Source: Janthinobacterium sp. 344 (GTDB lineage: Bacteria; Pseudomonadota; Gammaproteobacteria; Burkholderiales; Burkholderiaceae_D). From it: 64,000 bases of DNA. The notes under the pieces were generated by a model. It was not told the DNA's origin, searched no databases, and saw only the letters and a list, made by a program, of their open reading frames with translations. Shown piece by piece: positions 1-9,125 of the stretch; within the stretch, counting starts at the first letter, position 1; every line of letters starts with the position of its first letter. Location of the stretch: assembly GCF_900112025.1 (NCBI RefSeq), contig NZ_FOKL01000002.1:396339-460338 (forward strand), written 5' to 3'. Made by a program: the position numbers and the translations under genes.

Positions 1-637
1 GCATGCGCGCGCTGCCGTCCTGGTAGAAGGCGCGGTCGGGCAAGCCCAGCCCGCCCTGCAGCAGGTAGGCCACGTTGCGCGTGGTGTCGTTCAAGTCTTG
101 CGCCACCCACAGGCCGAACAGGTTTTCCGTATAAAAATTGGTGGAATTGAGGGGATCGACGTCGGCGCGCAAGCTCTCGCCCAGCGCCCGCGCCAGCCCC
201 GCCCGGTCGCGTATGCCATCGATTTTCTTCAGCAGCGGCTTGATCGGCGCCCAGCCTTTCGCTTCGATAGCCGCTTCGTCCATGTAGGTGCGGTAAAAAT
301 CGCTGACCTGGCGCGCCGCCGCATCCTTCTGTTGCGTGGCGGACAAGCCTTCGACCAGGCCAATGATGCGCTCGTTGGTGGCGTTGGCCAGCATGGCGAA
401 CGAGCCCCAGCTGCTGCGGTCGGCGGGGATCTCCGTGCTGCGCATCCACTCGCCATTCACGTAGTCGTAGAAGTCGTCGCCGGGCAAGACGTTCGCCGGG
501 ACGGCGGCGGCAGCGGAAGCCGCCCCATCCTGGCCATGCGCGTGGGCAGGCACGCCGGCCAGGGTGGCGCCGGCCAGGACGAGGGCGATGGCAGCCTGGA
601 GTGGCGTTTGGCGCCAGGAAAAACGCGAACCGTGCAT
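1..637 (-). CDS. M13-family metallopeptidase (N-terminal part, cut by window edge)
   Basis: Only the first 212 codons are present; the frame runs open through base 1. A signal peptide with a hydrophobic stretch of about 18 residues (around positions 12-32, ending near PAHAHG) predicts export. It is followed by PGDDFYDYVNGEWM, the typical start of peptidase M13 (PepO/neprilysin) mature domains, and WGSFAML a little later. M13 enzymes are zinc endopeptidases; the HExxH metal site would lie in the missing C-terminal half, so activity cannot be judged here. The start is supported by AAAGGAT about 8 bases upstream. Family identity is confident; substrate is unknown. Confidence 0.85.
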   Translation of the reverse strand, partial: MHGSRFSWRQTPLQAAIALVLAGATLAGVPAHAHGQDGAASAAAAVPANVLPGDDFYDYVNGEWMRSTEIPADRSSWGSFAMLANATNERIIGLVEGLSATQQKDAAARQVSDFYRTYMDEAAIEAKGWAPIKPLLKKIDGIRDRAGLARALGESLRADVDPLNSTNFYTENLFGLWVAQDLNDTTRNVAYLLQGGLGLPDRAFYQDGSARM

Positions 638-791
638 GGTGATCCTTTCAATGGAATAGCCAAAATCATAGCCTGTTTTCAGCTTGCTTCCAGTGTAAAC
701 AGCGTGCGGGATCTTTTTTGCATGAGAACAAAAAATCGGCATATAGTTTCACGACCCCACACCGTGCCGCGCGAACGCCCAGGAGATTGCC

Positions 792-1619
792 ATGCAACTT
801 GAAGCGCTGTTCCAGCATCCCCATGCCCTGCCTGCCGCCCCGAAGATCGTCGATGAACTGGTGCGCAGTTTCGACAATCCCGCCATCTCCACGGAAGACA
901 TCGCCCGCAAGCTGGGCGCGGACCCGGCCCTGAGCGCCAAGCTGCTGCGCCTGGCCAATTCCGCGTATTACCACGTCTCGCGCAGCATCGGCACGGTGGA
1001 AGACGCCGTGCTGATGCTGGGATTCGTGACCGTGCGCACCCTGGTCATCAGCTCGGGCCTGGTCAGCGGCTTCAAGGCCGTGCCCGGCTTGAACTTGCCG
1101 CAGTTCTGGCGCTACAGCCTGCATAGCGCCGTCACGGCCCGCTGGATCGCCAGGCAGACGGGCGATAACCAGGAACTGGCCTTTACGATCGGCATGATGC
1201 ATGCGATCGGACAACTGGTGATCCATGCCGCCATGCCCGAACAAGCCATGCAGCTCGACAAGATCGCCCCGCCCTTCGATGCGCGCCGGCTCGACGCGGA
1301 GCGGGTCTCGCTGGGCTACAGCTATGCGCAGGTGGGCGCGGAACTGGCACGCCGCTGGAAATTCCCCGCCGCCTTTGCGGACGCCATCGCCGCGTTTCCC
1401 GACCCGCTGGCGCAAACACCGCTGAACCGCCTGGCCGCCATCATCCACCTGGCCGCCTGGCGGGCGCGCATCGAGGAAAACCAGTTCAGCAACGAAGAAA
1501 TCATCGCCTGCTATCCGGGCGACGTGGCTGAAGCGCTGGGCTTGCCGCCCTCGGTGCTGGTGGACAAGATGCCGCCGCCCGCCGAATTGAGCGCGGGACT
1601 GGAAGAACTCGTCAAATAA
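792..1619 (+). CDS. HDOD domain protein
   Basis: 275-residue soluble protein consisting almost entirely of an HDOD domain (about residues 5-205), a catalytically inert relative of the HD phosphohydrolases. Visible hallmarks are LPAAPKIVDEL, DPALSAKLLRLANSAYY and GTVEDAVLMLGF near the N-terminus and the HS...TARWIARQ segment mid-domain. HDOD proteins usually act as signalling or regulatory adaptors, often linked to motility, competence or c-di-GMP control; the partner is not evident here. AGGAG sits 6-7 bases before the ATG. It is a stand-alone gene, divergent from the M13 peptidase. Confidence 0.85.
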   Translation: MQLEALFQHPHALPAAPKIVDELVRSFDNPAISTEDIARKLGADPALSAKLLRLANSAYYHVSRSIGTVEDAVLMLGFVTVRTLVISSGLVSGFKAVPGLNLPQFWRYSLHSAVTARWIARQTGDNQELAFTIGMMHAIGQLVIHAAMPEQAMQLDKIAPPFDARRLDAERVSLGYSYAQVGAELARRWKFPAAFADAIAAFPDPLAQTPLNRLAAIIHLAAWRARIEENQFSNEEIIACYPGDVAEALGLPPSVLVDKMPPPAELSAGLEELVK

Positions 1620-1739
1620 GACCGCCATTCGCCGGCATCGCGCAGCTTGAACCCCCAGCATCCATGCGGGTTGGCGGGCGTTGCCGGCGAGCACCAGAAA
1701 ATAATTCGCATTATTTTCACTTTTTTTTCACAAACACCC

Positions 1740-1766
1740 TCAAGTCCCCCGTGGCACCGCCGTTAA
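1740..1766 (+). promoter_or_regulatory. candidate sigma-28 (FliA) promoter for the FliT-like gene
   Basis: TCAAGTCC (1740-1747), exactly 11 bases, then GCCGTTAA (1759-1766). The FliA consensus is TAAAGTTT-N11-GCCGATAA, so the -10 matches 7 of 8 and the -35 5 of 8 with ideal spacing. It lies about 43 bases before the downstream ATG. Confidence 0.5.
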
Positions 1767-1808
1767 TCTAGACAAGCGGTAATCCATTCACTAGTTACGG
1801 GTGTGCTC

Positions 1809-2105
1809 ATGACCTCCAACGACGTTCTCTCGATGTACGAAAATATTGCAGGAATGACCGATAAAATGGTCGTGGCCGCACGTGCGAGTGACTGGGATGG
1901 CTTGAATACACTGGAAAACCAGTGCGCCAGCGCCGCCAGCCCCACCTTGCCGGGCAAGGTGCCCGCCCTGGCCGGTGCCGCGCGCATGCGCAAGATCGAC
2001 CTGCTCAAGCAGATCCTGGCGAACGACCGCGAAATCCGCACCATCACGGAACCGTGGATGGCGCAAATGGCCAGCGTGATGCCGGCAGCGCGCGCCAGCA
2101 TGTAA
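1809..2105 (+). CDS. fliT: FliT-like flagellar export chaperone
   Basis: Small, largely helical protein (98 residues from the ATG at 1809; an in-frame GTG at 1803 is the alternative). It has the FliT layout: an N-terminal helix with a YENIAGMTDKMVVAA-like start, a W-D-LNTLE segment around residue 30, and a C-terminal KIDLLKQILANDREIR helix as in FliT proteins that bind the FliD cap protein and FlhDC. No other flagellar gene is adjacent, but the FliA-type promoter upstream supports a motility role. A strong hairpin terminator follows directly, so it is monocistronic. The family is divergent, so the name is a good but not certain call. Confidence 0.65.
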   Translation: MTSNDVLSMYENIAGMTDKMVVAARASDWDGLNTLENQCASAASPTLPGKVPALAGAARMRKIDLLKQILANDREIRTITEPWMAQMASVMPAARASM

Positions 2106-2128
2106 GCTTGCCGCACCAGAAAACACAA

Positions 2129-2151
2129 AAGCACCCGCGGGTGCTTTTTTT
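2129..2151 (+). terminator. rho-independent terminator after the FliT-like gene
   Basis: AAGCACCC GC GGGTGCTT followed by a run of T (2144-2151), 24 bases after the stop codon. Confidence 0.85.
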
Positions 2152-2504
2152 ACGTCTGCCGCCATGGCCTTGGCGCGCGCGCCGATTGCTGGTAGCGGCG
2201 TCCAGGGCATGACAGGGAATTGGGAAGGCGAGCCCCAGGTATCTCCTGGCGTCGCCTCGCTGCCGGTTGCATCCGGCGTCCGCGAGCACATCGTTGGCAT
2301 CGCAGACCGCTTCCAGCCCCAGGCGTTTATGCAACGCTACACCTGTTTGCCGCGCCACACTATCGTTGGTGACTGCGCCAGGCAGGGACTGTTTTGTCGT
2401 AGAGCAAGTCCACTGCCTTGATTATATCGCCATCTTTGAAAAATATGCAACGCCATTGGCAAGCGTTTCCCTGTATTTTTTCAATATCTTTTTTTGCATC
2501 AAAA
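2152..2504. other. 350-base gap without a convincing gene
   Basis: Lies between the FliT terminator and the 3' end of the FimV-like gene. Short open frames exist on both strands, but none has a ribosome site, recognisable domain or family-like composition. The right end (2410-2505) is AT-rich. No repeat or RNA gene was recognised. Confidence 0.5.
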
Positions 2505-3623
2505 TTAACGCGAAAACGGCTCCGGCTCCGGCGCGGCCGCTTCAACCTCCTCTGGCGCTTCCGTCAGGACAGGCGGCGCCGGCTTGCGGCGAAACGGCTT
2601 GCGCAGCAAGACCCAATACTTTGACGGCGCCGGGGGCCGCCCCGCTTCCTTGCGCTTGCGCAGGAAGTACACGATGGCGGCCGTCAGCAGCAGGAAGAGC
2701 AAGGTGCTGATCCCCAGCCAGAGCAAGCCATGGCCGCCCGCCTTCTTCTCGTCCGCCGGCGCCGCCACAGGCTTGGGCTTGGCATGCGGCGGCCGCGCCA
2801 CGGCTGGCGCGGCGGCGGGCAGGGCTGCGGCGGCCGTGGCCGGTTGGGCCAGCGCTTTTTGCAAGGCACCGATCTTGCCTTCCAGCTCGCCCAGCTTGTC
2901 ATTCAGGGCCGTATTTTTTTGCTCCAGCGCCACGCAAGCTTCCGCATCGGCTTGCGGCGCACAGGCCGCCACGGGCGCGGCGCGGCGATGCAACGGCGGT
3001 GGACGCACGACCATGGGCGGGCGGATGGCAGCGGCGGCAGCCTTGGGCTGGGCCGGTGGCGCAACGAACACGGCAGGCGGGCGCAGCATGCCTTCGGCGC
3101 GCGCGCGGGCCGCCAGCGCGGCAGCGTCCGGCGGCACCGATGCCGCCGGCGACTGCGGCGCGGACAGTGGCTTGATGGGTGCGGTGACGACTGGCGGCGT
3201 TGGCGGCGTTGGCGGCGTTGGCGGCGGCGGCGTCAGCCACAGCGTTGCCAGGCGCACGATGGCGGCATTGCCATTGCCCAGCAACAAATACAAATGCACG
3301 TGGCCGGCCTGGATCGCTTGCTGGGTGGCCACGCGCACGTAGCGGCGCCCGCCCCGCTCCACCGGCGTGATGGTCAAGCCCTGCAGCGCCGCATCCATGC
3401 CGATGCCGCCGCCCCGGTACACATCGGGCGAGGCCAGGCGCACGGCCACGCCATTGGCTTCCTCGGGCGCCAGCGCCGTCAGCTCGACCTCGGCCAGCAA
3501 GGGCTGGCCCACGTGCGACTGCACCGTCATCTCGCCCAGTTCGGCTGCCATGGCCGGGGGCAGCGCCAGGCAGGCGGCGGCGCACGCGATCAGGATCCGA
3601 CGGAAAAAGGCGCTACGTGGCAT
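2505..3623 (-). CDS. FimV/HubP N-terminal-domain membrane protein
   Basis: 372-residue exported membrane protein. A signal peptide (residues 1-26, ending AMA) is followed by AELGEMTVQSHVGQPLLAEVEL, split here as AELGEMTVQSHVGQP and LLAEVEL, the conserved FimV N-terminal domain (about 27-130). Next comes a long Pro/Ala linker containing TPPTPPTPP, a short coiled coil around residues 230-265 (LEQKNTALNDKLGELEGKIG), one membrane helix near 300-320 and a basic cytoplasmic tail. Full FimV proteins organise polar type IV pilus and secretion machinery and end in a TPR domain; no LysM or TPR domain is visible here, so this is a short variant. No strong ribosome site precedes the ATG. Confidence 0.7.
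   Translation of the reverse strand: MPRSAFFRRILIACAAACLALPPAMAAELGEMTVQSHVGQPLLAEVELTALAPEEANGVAVRLASPDVYRGGGIGMDAALQGLTITPVERGGRRYVRVATQQAIQAGHVHLYLLLGNGNAAIVRLATLWLTPPPPTPPTPPTPPVVTAPIKPLSAPQSPAASVPPDAAALAARARAEGMLRPPAVFVAPPAQPKAAAAAIRPPMVVRPPPLHRRAAPVAACAPQADAEACVALEQKNTALNDKLGELEGKIGALQKALAQPATAAAALPAAAPAVARPPHAKPKPVAAPADEKKAGGHGLLWLGISTLLFLLLTAAIVYFLRKRKEAGRPPAPSKYWVLLRKPFRRKPAPPVLTEAPEEVEAAAPEPEPFSR
3193..3228. repeat. 9-base tandem repeat in the FimV-like gene
   Basis: Three perfect copies of GGCGGCGTT followed by a degenerate GGCGGCGGC copy. On the coding strand it encodes a PPT repeat in the linker, a possible site of length variation that keeps the frame. Confidence 0.7.
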
Positions 3624-3795
3624 GGGCTGATCGCTTTGATAACAGGGTAAAGGAAGGGGACTCGCCCCTCTTTAACGGCAGGAAATCGGGGAAATGTAGA
3701 GGCAAGCAGGCAAAAATGATGCAATACAGCATCATCCTGTGCCTTTTTGGCGTCTGGAGTACACTCGATCCACCTCCATCGATGAAAGGGATGCC

Positions 3796-5190
3796 ATGAG
3801 TAGCAGAATCGAACGCGACAGTTTCGGCCCGATCGACGTACCCGCCGACCGGCTGTGGGGAGCGCAAACGCAGCGCTCGCTCGAACATTTCCGTATCTCC
3901 ACGGAAAAGATGCCACCTGAACTGATCGCCGCCCTGGCCACCGTCAAGCGCGCGGCCGCCCACGTCAACCTGGATCTGGGCCTGTTGGACGGCAAGAAGG
4001 CCGTGGCCATCACGCAGGCGGCCGACGAGGTGCTGGCCGGCAAGCATGACGCGGAATTCCCGCTGGCCGTCTGGCAGACGGGGTCTGGCACGCAAAGCAA
4101 TATGAACATGAACGAAGTGCTGGCCAACCGTGGTTCCGAGCTGATCGGCGGCTTGCGCGGCGCCGAGCGCCTGCTGCACCCGAACGACGACGTCAACCTG
4201 GGCCAGTCCTCGAACGATATCTTTCCTACCGCAATCCACGTGGCGGCGGCATTGGCCGTCGCCAACACCGTGTTGCCGCCGCTGCGCCAGCTGCGCGCCA
4301 CCCTGGATGCGAAGGCCACGGAATTTGCCGACATCGTCAAGATCGGCCGCACCCATTTGCAGGACGCGACGCCGCTGACCCTGGGCCAGGAATTCTCCGG
4401 TTACGTGGCGCAGCTCGACTTTGCCGAACACATCATCACCGCTGCCCTGCCGCCGCTGCTGCAGCTGGCCGCCGGCGGCACGGCCGTGGGCACGGGCTTG
4501 AATGCCCACGTGGAATTTGCCGAGCGCATCGCCGGCGAACTGGCGCGCCTGACGGGACAGCCGTTCGAGACAGCCGGCAACAAGTTTGCCGCGCTGGCCG
4601 CCCACGATGCCTTGGTGGCCGCCCATGGCGCTTTCAAAACCCTGGCCACGGCGCTGATGAAAATCGCCAACGACGTGCGCTGGATGGCTTCCGGCCCCCG
4701 CTCCGGCCTCGGTGAAATCACGATACCCGAAAACGAACCGGGCAGCTCCATCATGCCGGGCAAGGTCAATCCGACCCAGTGCGAAGCGCTGACCATGCTG
4801 TGCTGCCAGGTGTTCGGCAACGACGTCGCCATCACGGTGGGCGGCGCCTCGGGCAACTTTGAATTGAACGTCTTCAAGCCCCTGATCGCCCACAACTTCC
4901 TGCAAAGCGCGCGCCTGCTGGGCGATGGCATGCGCAGCTTCGACGAGCATTGCGCGCACGGCATCGCGCCGGACCGTGGTCGCATCGCCGAGCTGATGGA
5001 ACGCTCATTGATGCTGGTCACGGCGCTGGCGCCGCACATCGGCTACGACAAGGCGGCGCAAATCGCCAAGCAAGCCCAGCACGAAGGCACGACCTTGAAG
5101 GAAGCGGCGCTGGCCCTGGGCTTTGTGACGGAAGAGCAATTCAGTGCCTGGATCGTGCCCCTGGAGATGACGCACCCCAATAAAAGCTGA
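3796..5190 (+). CDS. fumC: class II fumarate hydratase
   Basis: 464 residues from the ATG at 3796 (E. coli FumC has 467). The upstream extension is rejected because GAAAGGG sits 6 bases before this ATG and the protein then starts [18 protein letters not shown], as in FumC. It catalyses reversible hydration of fumarate to malate in the TCA cycle and is oxygen-stable, with no iron-sulfur cluster. Visible marks include the substrate-binding segments [12 protein letters not shown] and [10 protein letters not shown] and the superfamily signature [11 protein letters not shown] near residue 318. It stands alone and is divergent from the FimV-like gene. Confidence 0.97.
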   Translation: MSSRIERDSFGPIDVPADRLWGAQTQRSLEHFRISTEKMPPELIAALATVKRAAAHVNLDLGLLDGKKAVAITQAADEVLAGKHDAEFPLAVWQTGSGTQSNMNMNEVLANRGSELIGGLRGAERLLHPNDDVNLGQSSNDIFPTAIHVAAALAVANTVLPPLRQLRATLDAKATEFADIVKIGRTHLQDATPLTLGQEFSGYVAQLDFAEHIITAALPPLLQLAAGGTAVGTGLNAHVEFAERIAGELARLTGQPFETAGNKFAALAAHDALVAAHGAFKTLATALMKIANDVRWMASGPRSGLGEITIPENEPGSSIMPGKVNPTQCEALTMLCCQVFGNDVAITVGGASGNFELNVFKPLIAHNFLQSARLLGDGMRSFDEHCAHGIAPDRGRIAELMERSLMLVTALAPHIGYDKAAQIAKQAQHEGTTLKEAALALGFVTEEQFSAWIVPLEMTHPNKS

Positions 5191-5286
5191 GGCTGCTCCC
5201 TGCATTGCTGGCGGCTTCAGGTAAACTATGATTTAGTTGAGGTCGTCATCAAGTGTTTAAAACACATCATTGCAATAAGGGATACA

Positions 5287-5508
5287 ATGCAAAAAGTAAG
5301 CTTTGATTTAACATCCGAGTTCGTCGAGCTGAACCAGCTTTTGAAGCTGGTCGGCCTGTGCGACAGCGGTGGCGCAGGCAAGGTCATGGTCGATAGCGGC
5401 GTGGTCAAGGTCGATGGCAAGAAGGAATTGCGCAAGACCGCCAAGATCCGCGCCGGCCAGGTCGTCAGCGTGGGCGATATCCGCATCACGGTCGTCGGCC
5501 CTGTTTGA
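5287..5508 (+). CDS. small S4-domain RNA-binding protein (YbcJ type)
   Basis: 73-residue protein that is essentially one S4 RNA-binding fold: LNQLLKLVGLCDSGGAGK, then VDSGVVKVDGKKELRKTAKI and a C-terminal VSVGDIRITVV strand. This is the arrangement of E. coli YbcJ, a ribosome-associated single-S4 protein. AAGGGATACA precedes the ATG with good spacing. Neighbours do not add information on its role. Confidence 0.85.
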   Translation: MQKVSFDLTSEFVELNQLLKLVGLCDSGGAGKVMVDSGVVKVDGKKELRKTAKIRAGQVVSVGDIRITVVGPV

Positions 5509-5654
5509 TCCCCACATGGGGCGCGCGAGCGGCCCCATGCACCTTGCCCGCCATCGCGCCTTCCGGCTGCCTGATCAAGCTGCAACACGTCGTTATTGCC
5601 AGCGTCATTGCCAGCGTTGTGTCATATGAATATCGATTGCGGAAGGGAAGCGCC

Positions 5655-5939
5655 ATGGAACATCCCGAACAAGGTACGCGCAGCCAGGAGCGCCTGATCG
5701 GCGACTTGCGCCAGGTCATCGAAAATGCGGAAGAATTGCTCCGCAACACAGACAAATACACAAGCACGCTATACCAGAGCGCGCGCGCCCGGCTGGAACT
5801 GGCCCTCGTCGCCGCTACCGCCGAGCTTGCCCGTTTTGAAGAAGAGCAGGTGACGCGCATGATGGACGCCACCCTGGCCGCCAACGCCCTGTACCAGGAC
5901 CAGACGGGCGAAGCGCGTTTGCTGCGCGCCTTCGACTAG
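5655..5939 (+). CDS. short DUF883/ElaB-like helical protein
   Basis: 94 residues from the ATG at 5655, chosen because GGAAGGGA lies just upstream; the longer upstream frame has no ribosome site. The N-terminal half ([18 protein letters not shown], then [10 protein letters not shown]) resembles the DUF883 (ElaB/YqjD/YgaM) helix. Those proteins end in a membrane helix that tethers them to the inner membrane; here the C-terminus is a soluble helix instead, so it may be a tail-less variant or a different family. Its stop codon overlaps the stop of the convergent bufBC gene by 4 bases (CTAG). Confidence 0.55.
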   Translation: MEHPEQGTRSQERLIGDLRQVIENAEELLRNTDKYTSTLYQSARARLELALVAATAELARFEEEQVTRMMDATLAANALYQDQTGEARLLRAFD

Positions 5940-7576
5940 CCAGGCGATAGTTCAACCAGCACCGCATGCGCCAGCCACAGGCGCAACTGCCCGCCCAGGT
6001 CGAACTGCTCATCGCGCTCGCATGCCGCGTCGAGCGCCGCGCCGAACGGCAGCCCCTGCTGCAGCAAGACCAGGGCCGCATGCGCGGCCTCATCGAGCAC
6101 CAGCACCTGCGCCTGCCAGCGGGGACGGCAGACCAGCGCATGGCTGGCCAGCTGCAGGTCTTGCGGAAATTTCCCATGCCCCTCCCCCTCCTGATGCGCC
6201 AGCCACAAGGCCGGCACTTGCCAGCTTGACGCCAGCAAGCCGCACGCCGGGTGCAGCATCCAGCGGCTCGCCTCCAGCTGCTGCGGGCTCAAGGCGGCCA
6301 GCGCCGCGGGCGCCACGCCCTGCGCATCGGGCGCGTAATGGGCCAGGTGCACGGCCCACTCCAGGCGCGCCATGTCCGGCAGGTAAGGCAAATCCGCCAC
6401 GTGTGGGAAGGCGGCGAGAAAATCGGCGAAACGGGCGCCAAACTGGTTCAAGTCGGGGCTATCTGACGGATATTGCCTGCCATACGCGCGCGCCAGGCCG
6501 GCAAAGAATTCCTCCCCCACCAGCGCCAGCACGACGGGATAGGCGTGCCCCAGGGTACGGCGCCAGGTGGCGCTCAAGTTGCCACGATACAAGGCGAAAC
6601 GTTCGGCCGACGCCGGCCCCTGGCATTGCCGCAGGAACGCCGCTTCGCGGTTGGCATCCAGCAGGGCCGTGGCAAACGCCTGCTGTCCCGCAGCCAGGGC
6701 GCCGGCAGGAACAGGGGCTGGCGCCGCCACCGGCGCGCCTTGCCACGGGGAATGCGGCGCCTGGCGCGCCAGCATCGCCTGCGCCTTGTCCGCCTCGCCC
6801 AGCAGGACATCGAGCGGCGGCAAGTCCGTATCCCATTCGATCAGGGTGGGAATGGCGCCAAAGCGCTGCAAGGCCGCCGCGTACAAGTCCCAGACGGGCC
6901 CGGCCACGGTGGCGCCGTGGTGGTCGATCACGGCCTGCGGCGTGACAAGGTGGCCGGCCAGGTGCAGCTCGCCCACGCTGCCGGGCGCGAGGCACTGCAA
7001 GGCGGCCAGGGCGTCTTCGCCGTGGTTGCACTGGTTCACATACAGGTTATTGATATCGAGCAAAATGCCGCAGCCGCTGCGGCGGGACAGCTCGGCCAGG
7101 AATTGCGCCTCGCTCATGGCATCGTCGGCAAAACGCAGGTAAGTGGAGACATTCTCCAGCAAGATCGGCCTTTGCAAGACATCCTGCACCTGGCCGACCC
7201 TGGCGCACAGCAAGTCCATGGCGGCGCCGTTCAAGACCAGCGGCAGCAGATCGTTCAGTTGCTGCTGCGCTACGGCGCCCCAGCACAGGTGCTCCGATAC
7301 CATGGCCGGCTCGATGCGTTCGACCAGCGCGCGCACGCGCTGCAGGTGCGGCGCGGAAAAACCGCGCGCCGAGCCCAGCCCCAGGCCCACGCCGTGCAGG
7401 CTGATGGGGTAATCCTGGCGCAAGGTCCGCAGCACTTGCCAGTCCCAGCCCGATGGCTGCAGATAATTTTCGGTATGCACTTCCAGCCAGCCCACCCGGG
7501 GCCGGCGCGCGAGAAAATCGCGGTAATGCAAGGCGCGCAGGCCGACGCCCGCGCCAGCGAGCACAGGAGACGGCAT
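5936..7576 (-). CDS. bufB: fused BufB-BufC: MNIO (DUF692) enzyme plus DUF2063 partner domain
   Basis: 546 residues from the ATG at 7576. Residues 1 to about 270 form a DUF692/MNIO domain, a TIM-barrel multinuclear non-haem iron oxygenase, with [68 protein letters not shown] and [11 protein letters not shown], covering the usual His/Glu/Asp metal ligands. After a Pro/Ala linker (about 290-305) comes a DUF2063 (BufC-like) domain with [23 protein letters not shown]. In bufferin systems BufB and BufC are normally separate proteins that together modify cysteines of the BufA precursor; here they are one chain. The gene follows bufA by 20 bases. Family calls are strong; the chemistry is inferred from characterised bufferins. 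Confidence 0.85.
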   Translation of the reverse strand: MPSPVLAGAGVGLRALHYRDFLARRPRVGWLEVHTENYLQPSGWDWQVLRTLRQDYPISLHGVGLGLGSARGFSAPHLQRVRALVERIEPAMVSEHLCWGAVAQQQLNDLLPLVLNGAAMDLLCARVGQVQDVLQRPILLENVSTYLRFADDAMSEAQFLAELSRRSGCGILLDINNLYVNQCNHGEDALAALQCLAPGSVGELHLAGHLVTPQAVIDHHGATVAGPVWDLYAAALQRFGAIPTLIEWDTDLPPLDVLLGEADKAQAMLARQAPHSPWQGAPVAAPAPVPAGALAAGQQAFATALLDANREAAFLRQCQGPASAERFALYRGNLSATWRRTLGHAYPVVLALVGEEFFAGLARAYGRQYPSDSPDLNQFGARFADFLAAFPHVADLPYLPDMARLEWAVHLAHYAPDAQGVAPAALAALSPQQLEASRWMLHPACGLLASSWQVPALWLAHQEGEGHGKFPQDLQLASHALVCRPRWQAQVLVLDEAAHAALVLLQQGLPFGAALDAACERDEQFDLGGQLRLWLAHAVLVELSPG

Positions 7577-7596
7577 GGCGATGCTGCGCGGAATGC

Positions 7597-7902
7597 TTAT
7601 GGCTGCGTGGCTGGCTTCGTGCCCTTGGCGGCCTTGACGGGCTTGAGCGAACCGCCCGCCTGGGTGCACGTGCCCTTGGCAACATAGGCCCATTCCGTGG
7701 GCAGCTTGTCCGCGACAGCCTGGCCCGCGCAGGAGTGCGCGCCATCGGACGAGGCGCAGTCGTTCTGGCCCGCTTTGGCCACGCCGTAACATTTTTCCTT
7801 GTCGCCGTTGGTGGCCGGCGCATCATGCGCGGCCGCGCTGACGGTGGCGCTGGCACAAATGCCGGCAAGGGCGGCGGCGATGAGAGCTTGACGTTTATTC
7901 AT
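7597..7902 (-). CDS. bufA: bufferin-type RiPP precursor (DUF2282, BufA1-like)
   Basis: 101 residues from the ATG at 7902, selected for the AGAGGAT site upstream. A Sec signal peptide (about residues 1-23, ending SAAA) is followed by a core with four cysteines: [20 protein letters not shown] and [11 protein letters not shown]. That pattern is the DUF2282 family, whose founding members are copper-binding bufferins with oxidatively modified cysteines. A Lys/Pro/Ala-rich tail ends the protein. It is the first gene of a two-gene operon with the fused BufB-BufC enzyme; no DoxX-like BufD follows. Role inferred: periplasmic buffering of copper. Confidence 0.85.
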   Translation of the reverse strand: MNKRQALIAAALAGICASATVSAAAHDAPATNGDKEKCYGVAKAGQNDCASSDGAHSCAGQAVADKLPTEWAYVAKGTCTQAGGSLKPVKAAKGTKPATQP

Positions 7903-8122
7903 GGGTAATCCTCTGGCATGGTCGGGGGAATCGGCGAGACGGCACGGCGATACGGCACGGCAGCCTGACGCCATTGCGGGCAGTCAGGATGCAATGCACA
8001 TCATTCTACTGAATCGGCCGCGCCATGGCGAATTATGCTGCACGCAAAAGCACACCGGGCCAAGCCAGAGGGCGGAAAGAAAGGGGGAAAGGTGGCGAAC
8101 GCGGACAAAAACGACAAGCGAC

Positions 8123-8157
8123 GCCCACGCGCCACCGTCGAGCACGCTGGCGTGGGC
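8123..8157 (-). terminator. possible terminator after the YjfB-like gene
   Basis: GCCCACGC (8123-8130) pairs with GCGTGGGC (8150-8157). On the minus strand the T-run arrives about 12 bases after the stem, so this is a weak terminator at best. Confidence 0.3.
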
Positions 8158-8190
8158 ATGGCGGACGCCGGGATGGCGCCGAGGTACGAC

Positions 8191-8391
8191 TCAGGCAGTC
8201 GTGTTGATGCGGTTACCCAGGTGGGCCGGCAGGTTCGCCGACGACTGCACCGGCGGCAAGGCTTCCAGCAAGGCATTCGCCGTGGAACTCTGGATATCCT
8301 GCGCCTTCTTCAGGACGGTCAAGCCGACGGCCTGCCGCGTGCCTGTCTCCGCCATCGTGGTTGACAGTTGAGCAATGCTTCCGACGTCCAT
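8191..8391 (-). CDS. YjfB-family putative motility protein
   Basis: 66-residue protein starting MDVGSIAQLSTTMAETG and continuing with LTVLKKAQDIQSSTANALLEALPP, the pattern of the YjfB family; in Bacillus the family member is under the motility sigma factor. GGAGAAACGT precedes the ATG at 8391, and a FliA-type promoter lies about 30 bases further upstream, supporting expression with the flagellar regulon. Function of the family is unknown. Confidence 0.75.
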   Translation of the reverse strand: MDVGSIAQLSTTMAETGTRQAVGLTVLKKAQDIQSSTANALLEALPPVQSSANLPAHLGNRINTTA

Positions 8392-8419
8392 ACGTTTCTC
8401 CAATGAGGTTCTACCCTTG

Positions 8420-8446
8420 TTAACGGACAACGATGGCAAACCTTTA
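8420..8446 (-). promoter_or_regulatory. candidate sigma-28 (FliA) promoter for the YjfB-like gene
   Basis: On the minus strand TAAAGGTT (8446-8439), exactly 11 bases, then TCCGTTAA (8427-8420). Against TAAAGTTT-N11-GCCGATAA this is 7/8 and 6/8 with ideal spacing. It sits in the short gap after mobB, so the gene can be expressed apart from mobB. Confidence 0.6.
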
Positions 8447-8449
8447 GCC

Positions 8450-8974
8450 TTATTTTTCCAGCCGTTGCAGCAGCCAGTCCAGCACCAGTTCGCGCGCGTT
8501 CAAGTCCAGCCACTGGACGCCGTCGCGCAGACCGGCCGGTGCGGGGCTGTCGGAGGCCACGGCGATCACGTTCGGGTCATGCGGATACAGGGGTTCCTGC
8601 CCTACTTCCGGGCGGAATACTTCCAGTTTCGGGATCGGGTCCGTCTTGAAACCCTCCACCAGGGTCAGGTCTGCCGGACCCATGCGGGCCAATTGCTGCG
8701 CCAGGCTGGGCTCGGGTGCGCCACGCAGCTCGTGCACGATGGCAAAGCGATACGGCGACGCCACCAGCACTTCCGCCGCGCCCGCCATGCGCAGGCGCGC
8801 GCTATCCTTGCCCGGCGGTTCCAGGGCCAGGTCATGGTGGCTGTGCTTGACCAGGTTGACGCGCACGCCGCGCGCCGCCATTTCCTTCACCACAAATTCC
8901 AGCAGGGTCGTCTTGCCGCTACCGGAGCGGCCAATCACGCCGAGTACGGGGTGCGCGGGCATTGCATCGTGCAT
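8450..8974 (-). CDS. mobB: molybdopterin-guanine dinucleotide biosynthesis protein B
   Basis: 174-residue P-loop GTP-binding protein. The Walker [13 protein letters not shown] lies at residues 15-26, followed by [11 protein letters not shown] and [21 protein letters not shown], both typical of MobB. MobB assists MobA in attaching GMP to molybdopterin for molybdoenzymes. No other molybdenum cofactor gene is adjacent. The distal end of the gene abuts the FliA-type promoter of the next gene on the same strand. Confidence 0.93.
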   Translation of the reverse strand: MHDAMPAHPVLGVIGRSGSGKTTLLEFVVKEMAARGVRVNLVKHSHHDLALEPPGKDSARLRMAGAAEVLVASPYRFAIVHELRGAPEPSLAQQLARMGPADLTLVEGFKTDPIPKLEVFRPEVGQEPLYPHDPNVIAVASDSPAPAGLRDGVQWLDLNARELVLDWLLQRLEK

Positions 8975-9125
8975 GGGGGCAATTCCTTGTTTGAGTATGC
9001 CGTATTATACGCAGCCCTCCCCCTGCACGATGGCATGACGGCGGCGCCCGGTTTTACCCAGGCTTGCCCACATCAAGCATTGATCGATCAGCTTGCCACG
9101 CACGATCGCGCACGCCCTCCCCCCA

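Noticed and set aside
3193..3228. Tandem GGCGGCGTT repeat as a possible CRISPR or phase-variation tract
   Set aside because: Unit is 9 bases and in frame inside a coding linker, so it cannot switch the frame, and there are no spacers.
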